A DNA stretch of 64,000 nt from Athripsodes cinereus (taxonomy: Eukaryota > Arthropoda > Insecta > Trichoptera > Leptoceridae): positions 16,359,614-16,423,613 of the forward strand of contig OX388321.1 in assembly GCA_947579605.1 (NCBI GenBank). The letters run 5' to 3'. Within the stretch, counting starts at the first letter, position 1; each line of letters opens with the position of its first letter. Shown piece by piece: positions 23,636 to 35,700 of this stretch. A model generated the notes under the pieces. That model was not told the origin of the DNA, did not search any database, and saw only the letters and a list, made by a program, of their open reading frames with translations. Both the position numbers and the translations under genes were made by a program.

Positions 23636-24931
23636 AAGGGTTTTTCAACAAGGACTTTGTTTTTTAAAACAAAATAAAACAAAAAAATTTGATGAAGATG
23701 ATTAAATTTTTTATTGAATTACAAAGAGAAAAGTTTGGCAATTATGCATGAAAAATGATATCTGACAAATGTCCACCACGAGCACGCTGACAGATGTCGA
23801 TTCTTTCATCAAAGTTTTTAATCACTTTTTGGCAAAATGGCGGGACTATTTCGCTAATCACATCACGGATTTTGAGTTTTAAGGCTGCAATCGATTCGAT
23901 TGGCTCCGTATAGATTTTGTCCTTAACATAGCCCCACAAAAAATAATCCAGTGGCGTTAAATCACACGATCTGGCTGGCCACTTAACAGCTGAGTTTCGT
24001 GAAATCATGCGATCGGGAAATTTGGTTTGCAATAAATTGATCGTTTCATTGGCTGTGTGACATGTGGCACCGTCCTGTTGAAACCACATGTCAGTGATAT
24101 CCACGTCATCAATAATAGGCCAAAATTGAGTTGTCAACATCTTGCGATAGCGTGATCCATTGACCGTTACCGCATTTCCAGTCTCATCTTCGAAAAAAAA
24201 CGGCCCAATCACGCCTCCAGACCACATAGCGCACCATACAGTGACACGCTGAGCATGCAACGGCTTCTCAATAATTGCTCTAGGATTTTCAGAAGCCCAA
24301 ATGCGGCAATTTTGCTTGTTTACGTACCCTGACAAGTGAAAATGGGCTTCGTCTGAAAAAATGATTTTTTCAGAAAAACCAGCGGGTTGTTCCTGAATGA
24401 ATTGAGCGAATCTACGGCGATTTGAATGGTCGTTCGGCTTCAATTCCTGCACCAGTTGAACCTTGTAAGGCTTCAAAGCCAAATCCTTACGCAAAATTCG
24501 CCATGTGGTGGTTTTGGATAACCCCAATTGTCGAGAACGTCGAGGAATTGACAAATTTGGATCTGCTTCAACACTGTGGCTCACGGCTGCGATGTTTTCA
24601 GTTGAACGACCCGGTCGTACACGCGTTGGTGTTAACACATTTTGTATCGAGCCTGTCGACTCAAATTTAGCGACCAAATTCTTAATAGCGGTCTCAGAAG
24701 GACGATTATGTTGTCCGAAAATATCACGAATTTGACGAAATGTCACTTTAGCAGAAGCACCATTTTCATAATGGATTTTAATTATTTTAATGCGATTTTC
24801 AAGCGAAATTGAATTCATTGCAACAATTGCCAATGCATCCACTACGAATACGTCAAAAAATTAAATGTCAAAACTATCATGTTGCTGGTGTTGCCACAAT
24901 TAAAAAACAAAGTTCTTGTTGAACAACCCTT
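23636..24931 (-). mobile_element. Complete mariner-superfamily transposon (DD41D), 1,296 bp
   Basis: The termini are about 32-bp inverted repeats. The left reads AAGGGTTTTTCAACAAGGAC and the complement of the right reads AAGGGTTGTTCAACAAGAAC, both running on into CTTTGTTTTTTAA, with two mismatches. TA flanks the unit at 23634-23635 and 24932-24933. It contains one intact transposase gene on the minus strand. Intact coding and near-perfect termini suggest a young, possibly mobile copy. Confidence 0.93.
23742..24842 (-). CDS. Mariner-superfamily transposase, DD41D type
   Basis: This 366-aa protein catalyses cut-and-paste transposition of the surrounding element in the nucleus. Residues 9-120 hold two helix-turn-helix DNA-binding units (ENRIKIIKIHYENGA ... 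LGLSKTTTWRILRKDL) joined by a linker with PTRVRPGRS. The catalytic domain shows D164 in IFSDEAHFHLSG, D257 in WFQQDGATCHTA and D299 in CDLTPLDYFLWGYVKD. There are 41 residues between the second and third Asp, so this is the DD41D group (rosa/visitor-like) and not classic mariner DD34D. Met9 is a plausible alternative start. There is no internal stop. Length is normal for the superfamily. It stands alone, with no intron. Confidence 0.93.
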   Translation of the reverse strand: MDALAIVAMNSISLENRIKIIKIHYENGASAKVTFRQIRDIFGQHNRPSETAIKNLVAKFESTGSIQNVLTPTRVRPGRSTENIAAVSHSVEADPNLSIPRRSRQLGLSKTTTWRILRKDLALKPYKVQLVQELKPNDHSNRRRFAQFIQEQPAGFSEKIIFSDEAHFHLSGYVNKQNCRIWASENPRAIIEKPLHAQRVTVWCAMWSGGVIGPFFFEDETGNAVTVNGSRYRKMLTTQFWPIIDDVDITDMWFQQDGATCHTANETINLLQTKFPDRMISRNSAVKWPARSCDLTPLDYFLWGYVKDKIYTEPIESIAALKLKIRDVISEIVPPFCQKVIKNFDERIDICQRARGGHLSDIIFHA

Positions 24932-25344
24932 TATTTACTATGTATTTTTTAATATTTTGTGGAAGAAATTCTCGAGTCGAGTCTTCAAGGCATTAAAAAA
25001 ATATTTTTGTAATTTTTTATACGTACAAAACTAAGATATAACTAAAGACAGGCCATGTTGATTGACAAAATAACAAATAATAAGTTGTAATAGTTAGTAA
25101 TAACAACGAAAACAAGAAAATCTTTCGACGACGACAAATCTTAAGGTGACGAGTGAAAGGTAATAAAATTTGATGACGGTTTTATGAAGACTTTTTTTGT
25201 GTTGTAAGTCTTGTTTGCTTATTATTATTTTTTAGGAAAAACAACATTGTTCTTATTGTTTGTTATTTTTACTAGCTTTGAACCCGTTACCGCTCAGAAA
25301 AAATCTAAATTAAAATAAAAAAAAATTATCTACATATCTTTTTA
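24932..25344. other. AT-rich spacer, no gene seen
   Basis: No feature could be supported. Confidence 0.45.
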
Positions 25345-25690
25345 TACCATTACGCATTGCCCCAGGCAGAGAAGAAAGGGGTCGGAATGCTATATTAATC
25401 TATCCTTACATACCTACCTACTTCTTTTGCTTCCTCCAAATTCATACAATTTCTCATACATGCACGTTTTACACAACACGCGGCCGTCCTTGAGAACTCG
25501 ATTCACATGTTCTCGGATGTGCAACCCTTCTCACACCTCTTTCAGATAAATATACCCTATTTGTCATTGGTTCATCATCCATTCACTCAACATGACCAAA
25601 CCATTGCAACTTATTTACACTCATTCTATCCACCACATTTCTCTAACATTCGCTATATAATTATATTTTAACACACCTTTTAACGCCGTT
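25345..25690 (-). pseudogene. Decayed RTE-2 LINE 3' end
   Basis: The minus strand resembles 18177-18632. It includes NKLQWFGHVE (complement of about 25588-25617), GGCCGCGTGTTGTG, and an end at AATGGTATAAAAAG in place of the (TATG)n tail. Several frameshifts and a small insertion of GTAGGTAG type mark it as old. Confidence 0.75.
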
Positions 25691-26631
25691 GTCTTAGAAA
25701 AATTTCAATACAAAATAATTAATTTCATTCAATCATTCCATCACAGAGTTTCCTTCAAGTGCGGTAGCCGGCGAACTAACTGCATCTAATAAATAATATA
25801 AAAACGAAACGTTGTTGAGAAACTGTATTTGGTTGCTATTTGTATATGAAATATGTTTAAACCCTCAAAGCACGAGCACTGCTCAATTTTGAGGGTCAAA
25901 TATGTAATAAATGTGTTTTTTTTTAGTAATAAGGTGTGTATGGTAATATTATTAATTTGTAAATTTTATTGAAATAAAAATATTTGAATTTGAAATAAAA
26001 ACTGTTTTTGGTTACCTACACATTATCGCTGATGCTTAGTATAAATGAGATACCTATCAACTACAACGCCGAAAATTTCAAAAGAAAGCCTTGGTTCTCC
26101 TATTGCTAGCTCAGTGTAAACAGCTTCAAAAATATACAAATTTACTACAAACAAACATACACATATAATAAATGAGTTCGAATATTTATTTGGGAGTGAG
26201 AATTATATTTTATATTTCTCAGCATTTCGTCCGAGTGTCTCGAATTGTGTCCGTCTCGTTAAGAGAATAGGACTGCAAATGAACAATCATTTTTCTTATC
26301 CACCTAATATTTCATTTTTGTATTGGATGCGTTAGTTTGTTTTCATCACTTAAATCTCTGAACCCAATTTGATGTTTCTTCGTGTCAATTCACTTTGGCA
26401 ATTTTATTTGTTATGGCGCATAACCTTTATTAACTTTTATGCTTTTAGGTGATCAATTCAAATGTAAAAAAAAATAATTTATAAAAACTTTTTTTCTAGT
26501 TATTTCTCTTCCAAGAACAAGTACATTTTAGATATAAAAAAATAATACCTATTACTTTTTATTAAAATAAGATTAAGTATGATAGTGTCTAACATAATAA
26601 AATAATGTATATTATGAATAATAAAATAATG
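25691..26631. other. AT-rich spacer, no gene seen
   Basis: A small inverted repeat (ACCCTCAAAG ... TTGAGGGT) lies at about 25861-25897. Nothing else was seen. Confidence 0.45.
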
Positions 26632-26682
26632 TATGTTATGAATTTTTTGACACAAATGGATGTTGGGAACTGGATTTTTTAC
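26632..26682. repeat. Left arm of a 51-bp inverted repeat pair spanning 2.25 kb
   Basis: This segment, with core GACACAAATGGATGTTGGGA, is the reverse complement of 28832-28882 apart from a few mismatches. See the matching finding for the possible transposon interpretation. Confidence 0.75.
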
Positions 26683-26732
26683 AATATGTTATATAATAAA
26701 ATAAAAAAAATAGGTTCTTAAATTATTTTAAT

Positions 26733-27023
26733 CTTCTTCTCCTTGGGCAATTATTAGTTACACATGGTGGTGGGGTCTGCGATTCTTGTTTGGTTACGCC
26801 ACTTGTTTCTGTCGAGCGCATCCTCATGGGAAACATCACAGCTCCTCATGTCTTGTCTCACTACTTCACGCCATCTGCGCTTTGGTCTTCCTCTTGGTCT
26901 CTTGCCGGTAACCTCGATACATTGAGCTTTATTGCCTACATACTCAGGTGGTCTCCTGGCCACATGGCCATACCATCGCAATCTGCTCTCTTGTATTTTA
27001 TCCGAGATATCCCGCACAATTAA
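26733..27023 (-). pseudogene. 5'-truncated RTE-type LINE (RTE-3) with 19-bp TSD
   Basis: The minus strand encodes SDKIQESRLRWYGHVARRPP followed by KRPRGRPKRRWREVVRQDM and NRNKWRNQT-like residues, the C-terminal end of an RTE-type pol. The frame is open from 27017 to its stop at 26754. The 3' end is CCCAAGGAGAAGAAG. GTTCTTAAATTATTTTAAT flanks the insertion at 26714-26732 and 27024-27042. Only about 290 bp of the element was copied. The perfect TSD suggests a fairly recent event. Confidence 0.9.
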
Positions 27024-27042
27024 GTTCTTAAATTATTTTAAT

Positions 27043-28291
27043 ATTTTACGTAAAACGTAAAATATTAAAATATTTTGTTTTGATTTTTTTTTTTATCTTT
27101 AATAGCAATCAAGATTAAAAAAGGCAGTTCTTCTTAAGATTCTCGATAATGATTTCAAAAAACATTCAAATCCACTTACATATGTCGTTTTATCCTTTTA
27201 ACTTATATTTCAATAAGATGAAAGTATTACCTATTTTAAATTAAGATAACGTAGGAAATATTCCTTTTTGGATTATAAAATTGATTCATTTTACTCGTAT
27301 ATTTTTATCTTATTTTCTTTCCTTTAATAATGATCTAAAATAAGGAATACTAAGAAGATTTTAATTAGCAGACTGTATTTAAATAAAGGGGACATTTTGA
27401 TTCAGTGGACGTTTTATAATGAACGTACATTTTTTGTACTTTCTCCAATAGATTATATTTTTTATGATAACATTTTATTACGAAAGATTGAGTATTGTAT
27501 TCCATAAAATCATTTTAGAAACATATTAGTGATCAAAAAGTATTATCTTTGAACAAATGAGCATTGAACATGTCACAAAAATGAGAATATAATATCCTGT
27601 GATATATGTTGAAAAACTTAGTTTTGCGTCTAAAAAAATGAAAGTGAAAGACTTTTTCACTGTACACCATTCAGTTGGCGTGGAAATAAGTTACTCAAAT
27701 GGTTATTACTACTATTGTAATGCTCAGTGATTTTTTATGTTCGTAATAAGTGACATAATAGTGGCATCATCTCACTAACTAAATGATAAAGTAAAACTCA
27801 TAATAACTACACTGAGTATAAAGGGAATAGTTTCATTGTAATATTCTCATGAGAAACATTATAAAACGATAAAAAAATAAATACACTTAACTAGGACGAT
27901 ATAGACTTTCCCTGTTAGGTCTGTAATGTTGATAATAATTCATGTACTACTAGTTATATTGTTGACTTAATTGACACGGTAGTGACACTTTGACATGAAA
28001 ACATCAGCACGATGACATCCATCTTTAAGACCCTGCAGTGATGGGATCTTATGATGTCAAGTATAATGGAGGGATCAAAAGTCAACCTAAATGACATGTC
28101 TCTCTTACTTATACTTACTACTTATTTTCTGCTCATCAATGTGAAATTGAAATATTTCCTTTTAGAGTAAATAATTATTTCTTTACGTACCCACCCACAT
28201 AATAGATTATATTACCTACGACAAATTTCTAATTTATTTTTGATTCGCTATATAAAGTATTGTAGGGGCTTACGTTTAACTAATTATTTTG
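27043..28291. other. AT-rich spacer inside the 26.6-28.9 kb inverted repeat pair
   Basis: A near-perfect palindrome (AATATTTTACGT AAA ACGTAAAATATT) lies at 27041-27067. There is no transposase or other coding region. Confidence 0.5.
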
Positions 28292-28786
28292 TAATCATTC
28301 CAATTGATCACACTTATCCATAGTTAACCTATTTGAAAAGGTATTAACTAGGTAGGTATGTTGTATTTGTATATGATACACATACATATGTGAACTTCCT
28401 TAAGGAATGCACAACACAGAGTTTCGACGCTTGAATCGACTTAGGCTTGGTTAAGAGTACTCTTTAAACCTAGGTAACATTCCCAATTCCTCTGTGTCAT
28501 GCTTATCACATTTTTGAAAGTTGTATATATGTACTTAATATGTTAGAACTCAATATTTTTTCACTCTTGAAATCAAGTTTTATACGATTTCATATAATTT
28601 CTGTGCTTTCAAACTGGAAAGACATCTGTTGCAGTTCAATGGAAACAACAATAAGCGTCGAAACTCTGTGTTGTGCATTCCTTAAGGAAGTTCCCATATG
28701 CATGTGTATCATAACAACATACCTACCTAGCTAATACCTATTCAAATAGGTTAACTATGGATAAGTGTGATCAATTGGAATGATTA
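28292..28786. mobile_element. Foldback element, 495 bp with ~130-150-bp arms
   Basis: The left arm (28292-28432) and right arm (about 28655-28786) are reverse complements across TAATCATTCCAATTGATCAC, CTTATCCATAGTTAACC and CTTCCTTAAGGAATGCACAA. The 220-bp centre is unique. It contains a 64-aa frame (28540-28734) that overlaps the arm and is not convincing. Confidence 0.8.
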
Positions 28787-28831
28787 ATCTGGATTAGTTT
28801 AAAATATGTTTGACATCTACACTTCTAGTAA

Positions 28832-28882
28832 GTAAAAAATCCAGTTCCCGACATCCATTTGTGTCAAAAAAATCATAACATA
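28832..28882. repeat. Right arm of the 51-bp inverted repeat pair
   Basis: Reverse complement of 26632-26682 with few mismatches (ATCCAGTTCCCGACATCCAT core). Confidence 0.75.
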
Positions 28883-29101
28883 ATTATTTTGTTTTTTATT
28901 TACTGTGCGTTGGTAAAACATAGACAATACACATAATTAAAAGAATAGATGTAGCATTGCTTTGAACAACGTAATTCGATGATCTTATTTTATAGGACAT
29001 CAAGGGACAAAAAGTCAATGTAACTAATTATTTTCCACTTAATCAAGGACTTAATCTAACTTTATTTATTGTGTCGGTGCGCACGTGGTAGAGTTCCATA
29101 A

Positions 29102-29230
29102 TTAGGTAAATTGGAATAAGTGTATCAACCTATTAGGTCATTATCAAACAATGATCCGATAAGTCGAAAGACGTCTCTCTCGCGATCTATAATTTATAGT
29201 AGACAGAAACACTTGTTTCAATTTACCTAA
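29102..29230. mobile_element. Palindromic MITE, family 1, copy 2
   Basis: Terminal arms TTAGGTAAATTGGAATAAGTGT (29102-29123) and their complement (29209-29230) enclose GTCGAAAGACGTCTCTCTCG, which is shared with 13184-13341. It is shorter than copy 1 in its left half. Confidence 0.75.
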
Positions 29231-30091
29231 CCTAATCTAACCTAACGACAAGAAAATAATATAACTTATTGTTTGCCACCTAATCAAGGAATCGATAGAA
29301 GGTAGACATACTATGTATAGAATATCAGACTTTAGCCAGAAATAAATACGAGTTTTTGCTTGTCTGTGCAATAGTTTTGTCTTATAATAATCAGGAGTGC
29401 TGCTTCACTGATGCCAATCGAATAAAAATGTTTTCACGTGAAATTAGCTTGGAAGCCGGCCAACATTAGCCGTGGAAAATTTGATTTCGATTCTGGTACG
29501 TATCTGAAGGAATATTTTGTAATTCAATACCATTCATTTTAAAAACTCGGTATAAAATATTGCACACTTTCGTCACTTTGGCACCAGAGGGCACTGATTG
29601 TAAGTAAACGTCTTGTTTTGCGTTTGACAATATATGAGTAATTTGACAATATATGAGTAACTTTTGTAATTGATAAGTATTCAAAAATTATAATTTTAAT
29701 GGTATGTAAGGATCTCATTTCCAGCTGTTATGTGACCATATTCTTATTTTTTAAACACATTGAAATTTAAATATCTTATTACAAATTTATTTCACTGTAT
29801 ACAACTTCTTATGATATAAAAATGTTTCGAGAAATTGGGTATGTTATGTTGTTCATATATCAAAAGATTCTGTGTGCCAAAAAGTGTCTAATATTGGTAT
29901 GATTCGACCACATATATTAGTTTAAGACTAGAATACTTCCCTTATGTAAATAGCGCATTCTGGAAATATATCATTCAAATCGACTTTTCAGTTTTATAGT
30001 TACATTAGTAACATATTTGAAATTGAATATATATTATATTATGTACTTAAAAAGTGATTGATTATACAAAATTATTCTAATATCTAATATT
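29231..30091. other. AT-rich spacer, no gene established
   Basis: A 72-aa minus-strand frame (29466-29684) reads less like low-complexity sequence than most here, but I recognise no family and it has no supporting signals. Confidence 0.35.
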
Positions 30092-30110
30092 TTACTATAT
30101 TTTGTTTCAG

Positions 30111-30543
30111 GTAACACTTCTTCTATGGCTGTTGATATTAATGATCTAATTAAAAAATGCATTTATGGTGAGTTTTTGATTACAGAAGTATATTTCTAGT
30201 ACGCATATTATATCCTTGCAATGTTACCTCTCTATATTTTCTTCATTTCAAACAATTCTGTGCTAATCAAGTCACATTCCATACTTTCTGACATCGCTTC
30301 TTTTTTATCGAATGTTAAAAGTGCTGTGGAAAATGATCAAACATTGGATAACCGTATGGCCATGGGCCAGTATATTTTAAATTCTACATTTCAAATTAAT
30401 GGTTAATTATTCATTTTTAATCAATAGAAATTTCACCTTTACAACTATTAGATTTTCCAAATTTCTTTTAGTAGAAGGCAGGCAAGGTACACTGAAATTT
30501 CCTATTAAAGAGACTCGAAAAATTTTCTTTGTATGCAATTGAA
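30111..30543 (+). CDS. Candidate exons of an unrecognised gene (weak)
   Basis: A good acceptor (TATTTTGTTTCAG) ends at about 30110. A short open segment follows, encoding NTSSMAVDINDLIKKCIY, and a good donor (GTGAGTTT) sits at about 30169. A second acceptor (AAATTTCTTTTAG) ends at about 30470. Joining phase would keep a frame to a stop at about 30543. Between them a 61-aa frame (30221-30406) also looks non-random, with a DIASFLSNVKSAVENDQTLD stretch. I could not match either to a known protein. This could be a small host gene, part of a larger gene with distant exons, or a pseudogene. Confidence 0.2.
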
Positions 30544-30779
30544 GTACTTAGTAATATTCTGGAAATAAAATCGCTTACGTAGGTGTGAATATTCTGAAAA
30601 ATATTAAAATATATTATTCTTTCATATATTCTTAATAATAAATTAATAATATATAAAATACTTATTTATAGTAAGCTGTTGAAATAACTTTACGAAATAA
30701 CTTTCTCGTATTTCTCGGATATTGCAGGAGTCCAAGGACTCCTATTTATCCGTTTAGGTGACGATTTATTAATATTTTA

Positions 30780-31010
30780 ATTCTCTCTAGTTTAATACCA
30801 CTATGCCAGTGTTGGCATCTCCGATCCTACTAAGTCAGTGGGCGGGGGACCCGGCTGTCATCCCATCATCAGGCTGGCGAAAAATTTAAAAGCCGGCTCG
30901 CGTCCAATAAAAGTCACCGTTGGTATACTATAAATAAGTGTTTTATTTATAATTAATTCAACATGAATTTCCACCAAGTACCGTCGGTTGAATATATCAA
31001 CTTTTCTTAA
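30780..31010. repeat. Repeat C copy with GC-richer flank
   Basis: 30935-31010 matches 11048-11122 (TAAGTGTTTTATTTATAATT ... TTCCACCAAGTACC). The preceding 150 bp is GC-richer than its surroundings (GTGGGCGGGGGACCCGGCTG region) and may belong to the same unknown element. Confidence 0.55.
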
Positions 31011-31487
31011 TAATACCTTCATAAATGTAATGAAAAACTCCATTTTATTTTATTAGTGAAAACAGTACGTGTTTTGTCTGCATGTGGGTAGATAGTTGCA
31101 GAAAGTATGAAACCATCGTACAGATGTCTGTAGGATTATTTAGGTACAGTCTGCCGCCTAATGCAGAATAAAATAGTTTGTATTCATTTCTCATACAGAC
31201 TCTAAATTTCCAATATCGTTTAGAATAAAGTAAACAAATGAAATTCACTTAAATGCGGAGATGCGGTGATCAATAAACTTGGTGCATTAAAAAAATAGAT
31301 TATATTTTTTTCAGATTAAACTTAACTACAATATCGGATCCAAAATATTCCAAATCGATGGTTCAAAGCACAAATGACACATGTCCACTATTCAGGTAAA
31401 ATGAGGTATAATACATAATATGCACAAGATCAGTTGCAACGTCTTCTATCTCCTGATTACACAATTACCTATAATACTTATATTATT
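31011..31487. other. AT-rich spacer, no gene seen
   Basis: No feature could be supported. Confidence 0.45.
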
Positions 31488-32274
31488 ATGACATAGCACT
31501 GCTCGCAGACTCCGAGATGGAGCTGAACGAAGCCTTAGGAAAAATGGATAATATACTGTTGTCAAAGTACAACTTGAAAATAAATAAAGAAAAAACAAAA
31601 TGTATGGTCGTTGGAAAAGAGGAAGCGACTGCGAACATTGCCTTAAATGGAGTGAGCATCAAACAAGTAAGTGAATTCGTGTACCTGGGCAGTAGAATAA
31701 ACCAGGATGGACGCTCCAAAGCAGAAATCGTAAGCAGAATAAACCAGGCAAGGATTGCCGTTAACAAAAAATCGAAGATATTGGAATCCCCAAATATTGA
31801 CTTAAGCGTAAGGAAGAACCTTACTAAAGCCTTTGTATGGAGCATTCTGCTTTATGGTTGTGAGACATGGACCATCAGCAAGAGTGAAAGCGGACGGTTG
31901 GCGGCCTTTGAAATGTGGTGCTACAGACGCATGCTTAAGATCCATTGGTCGGAGCACGTCGAAAACGAAGAAGTATTAACCAGGGTAGGCGAAAAAAGGC
32001 AACTCCTTAAGAGAATCAGCCAACAACGAGCTAACTGGATTGGCCACAACATCAGGCACCCAGGACTACTCATAGCCATCGCGGAGGGTAAGACCGAGGG
32101 GACAAATGGCAGAGGCCGACCAAGAGAAGCATATATGGACCAACTGAAGAGTGATATGAACTGTGGCTCATACGTAGAGCTGAAAAGACTGGCGGAGAAT
32201 AGAGACGAATGAAGAAGAAAAACCAAACTCGTTGCAGACCAATCCAATGGATTGTAACTCATTATATATATTAT
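31488..32274 (+). pseudogene. 5'-truncated RTE-type LINE (RTE-1), longest copy
   Basis: The copy begins inside the RT catalytic region (DIALLADSEMELNEAL follows the usual YADD box). It then runs through KYNLKINKEKTKCMVVG, EFVYLGSRI, LLYGCETWTI, RRMLKIHWSEHV, WIGHNIRHPG and GRGRPREAYMDQL. The frame is open to 32212, where the Trp codon seen in the 43-kb copy is a TGA stop. Without it the protein would end SNGL at about 32255. The 3' end is CAATCCAATGGATTGTAACT plus (TA)n. A 7-bp TATTATG repeat may be a short TSD. The RT palm is missing, so the copy cannot be autonomous. Confidence 0.9.
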
Positions 32275-32425
32275 GCCACACTTGTTGGAGTGTCCATTGT
32301 GCCCTGTCACTTGCACTATGGAGGATATTTTTGACGCATCTCCACCTGCTGTGCGTTTTGCACAGTACTGGAGATCAGTTTGATTGTTTTTTTTTCAAGG
32401 TTCCGACACGATAAATAAATAAATT
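32275..32425 (+). repeat. Probable second LINE 3' end
   Basis: A segment with CACCTGCTGTGCGTTTTGCA ends in CGACACGATAAATAAATAAA, a LINE-like tail. It directly follows the RTE-1 tail. The class is unknown. Confidence 0.4.
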
Positions 32426-32530
32426 ATCGAGATAGTTAACAAAAACCAAATGCTACACGTTCTTATATTATTTTTTTGTGCACAGATATAGCATGTCATA
32501 TAAGATATATTATGAGAATGCATTTAAATC

Positions 32531-32722
32531 ATAACATAACAAAACATGTAAAGACAATTCACACAGATCGAGCTAGTCGCGACGATACACACATATACAT
32601 GTAATACCCAGACCCAGGACAATTTGAAAAAGGTCATTCTTCAATCTGCCCTGGCTAGGAATCGAATCCAGGACCTCTTGACTCAAAGGCAAGAGCGTTT
32701 ACTCCGCGCCACACGGGCCGCC
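32531..32722 (-). repeat. tRNA-derived SINE, copy 3
   Basis: Same head, body and ATAACATAAC-type end as copy 1, with an internal deletion of about 60 bp in the body. The B box has one change (GATTCGATTCC on the minus strand). Confidence 0.82.
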
Positions 32723-35700
32723 AGTCGGCTTTCATAATTCATAAAAAGCACATGTCGATCAAGGACATCTTCTGAATTAATTTAAAATTAGTTGATTAAT
32801 TGAGAATCTAAAACTATCAAAATCTGCTTTCTCAAAACTGTCAAACGTGCACATGTGTCTTTTGTGCATTAAATTATCGAAATGTACTTTATAATATTAC
32901 CTAAGGGTTATGATAAAAAATATACATAGTTTGACATGAAACAGGACAATATTATATGATAAACATATATGGAAATATATATTATCTTAATATTTTCGAA
33001 TAAAATGTTGTATGTGAGATTAAATGCTTAAGATTATACCTTTGTATTAATTCTGTTACAAGAAACATCCGTAGCTAATTATTTATCGGTTGATTGAGTT
33101 ACAAGAGATTATCATCTTGTTTTATATTATTATTACTACAAGTAATAGTTAATGAAGTTCATTTATATTAATATGTTAATCAGTTTATAATAACAGGCAT
33201 ACATACATTTGCAATAAGAAGGAAAACATTATGTTAATATCACACTTTATTTCAAGGGACTCAAAGAAAGGTGAAAACAATGTGTTTCTGAAAAATGCTA
33301 CAAAAAAAGCGATAACCTAAAAACTCGAAAGTTGTAGATATATTTAAATATACGTGATTGGCAGGAGACTTCCTACTTCCTGAGCGGCTATGAGCTTTTG
33401 TCGAAAGATGAAATACGTGAATTCAATTTTTATTCGTAAAGTTTCCTAATTATTTTGAATTGTGTGTATTTATGCGCTCTTTTCCATTGTTTTTTATTAA
33501 GATGAACTAAACAACCTCAAAATGCTTGTATTGCGATGATGGAGTAAGTCTATTCATTTATATGTTTGCCACAATCCTATCACTTAAGTACCTACCTAGT
33601 TATAAATGGTCATATAAACTGTATATAGTGGTCGCCCACTTAAGTATTATGTCGTCGCTCACATTTAGTTACATTTAGTCGCCTCATCAGTTATTCTTCT
33701 ATGTACGCTCATTACCGTATATTCTTGACTTATACATAGAATGAATTTTCCGTCACTCTTTAAAATAAGTACCTTAAAAAATACTGTTTTTCGCTTATTA
33801 GATTTAGCATATCAACATTTTTGCGCTCCTTTTTATTTCATATGAATGAACTATTTGTTTTTCTTACATAAATTGTGAAATAACTCTAAAATATTTTATA
33901 AAATTTCGCTTTGGCAATATTGTCCAATCTCAGTTTGCTAATATTATAGAGAATATTCTGACGAGCTTATTACAAAAAAGTCGTTCAAATAGTTTCGTAA
34001 AATTTTATTTAAAGTACTCTAAATAACTTTATTGCATTATTATATAATATTATATAATCATAGCAGTTAGATTATTCTTTAGATAAATTCGTCATGAAAA
34101 AGATCAACAACAGTTATGACATAAATATGCTTGAAATTTATCTGAAACAAAACAGGTCAACAATTCTGAATGACCCCTATCAATAATTAATCACTTAATC
34201 GCTCATTGTTGCAATACTTTTCTCTGCTCACGATCGTATTGACTAATCAATCATAATCTCAGTGTAATATCCCCATTGTTTTAAAGTCTAGTTTATAGGT
34301 AGGTACCTACACAATAATGATGATCTTAATATGATTTTTTTCATTTTATTTGAAATTATTTTCTATCTATACCTACTATGTACCTACCTATATAGTCTCA
34401 TAACTGATAAACAGTGGATACACTGCATTTTCATTTCTTTATTCATTCTATACTGTACATTGATCACAATATATACATTTTTATTAGAAAATTAATTCAA
34501 ATTAGGAATAATCAATAAACATAAGGCAAGTTTACCGCAATTTCTTCCAACTAACCCAAAAATACAACCAGTATACAAAAAAATAGGTTATACATAAAAA
34601 AAAAACAAAAATTATAAAGTTAGCATACATTCAAACATGGGCATAAAAAAATAACATTAATATATTATGTATACATATATATACATATATGGAAATATAA
34701 TGAATATTTAGATCATCCTCACCATAATAAAAATTGAGACATTTGGACAGAGTAGCGTACGTCATAAATAAAATAACGTCAGAATGTTAAACATTATCTT
34801 ATAAGTTATTTTTAACTTGAGGCGAATACTGTAATCTGGACCTTCTTATCCCGCCACTTTTTTATTATTATTATTTTATAAAAACATGTATCTGGGTTTT
34901 TGTTATAAACCTAAATATAATACATCTTTCACTTAATATGTTATGCTTTCAGCCTATCCATTTATACGATTCTTCAAACTCGCCGATTTCTCTGACTGAA
35001 TATGTTGTATTTTTAAAAAATCCGCGTGGTCAAGCCACGTGATTTAAATATTATTAATTGATTAAGAAAACGATTTGTATTGATATTAAAAACATTCCTA
35101 CAATATTCTTTATCGATACACTTATCTATATATTAAAAGATATTTGTTTATTATTATATGTATGTAGATACTTAATAAACTATTAGTACCTACCTACTGT
35201 GTACCTCACTAGTACCTACTTGTTCTTAAATAACTCGAGTGTCCACTTCATATGTTAATCCATTTGTTATATTTTAATGATGATGTCGTATGACAAAACA
35301 ACGTGTTTGACTGGTTGGTCTATTATGTCCGAGTATTTAAGAGACATTTCATTTTGATTAATAATACTCATAATAATAGGAATCCAATGAAAAAATTATT
35401 CGGCATTTTTAAAGTCCAAACATTGGTAGATAATATAATAAGTAAATGTTCTTGGATGACTCGACACGGATAGTAGGAGATTATACATTATGTCTTGTAA
35501 TAAAAATAATCAATTGTGGACATGATCACTCGTTCAAATGTATTTCGTAAATCTTTACGTACTCGCAGACGTATAACATTATTAAAAACGATTTTTAATA
35601 CCCAAAAATAGACCAGCAAAGAACTCCCTGTTACCCAAATACCTACATAGGAAATTCTAAAAAAAAGGCAAATATGGTAGATAAAGTTGTATTTGGGTTT

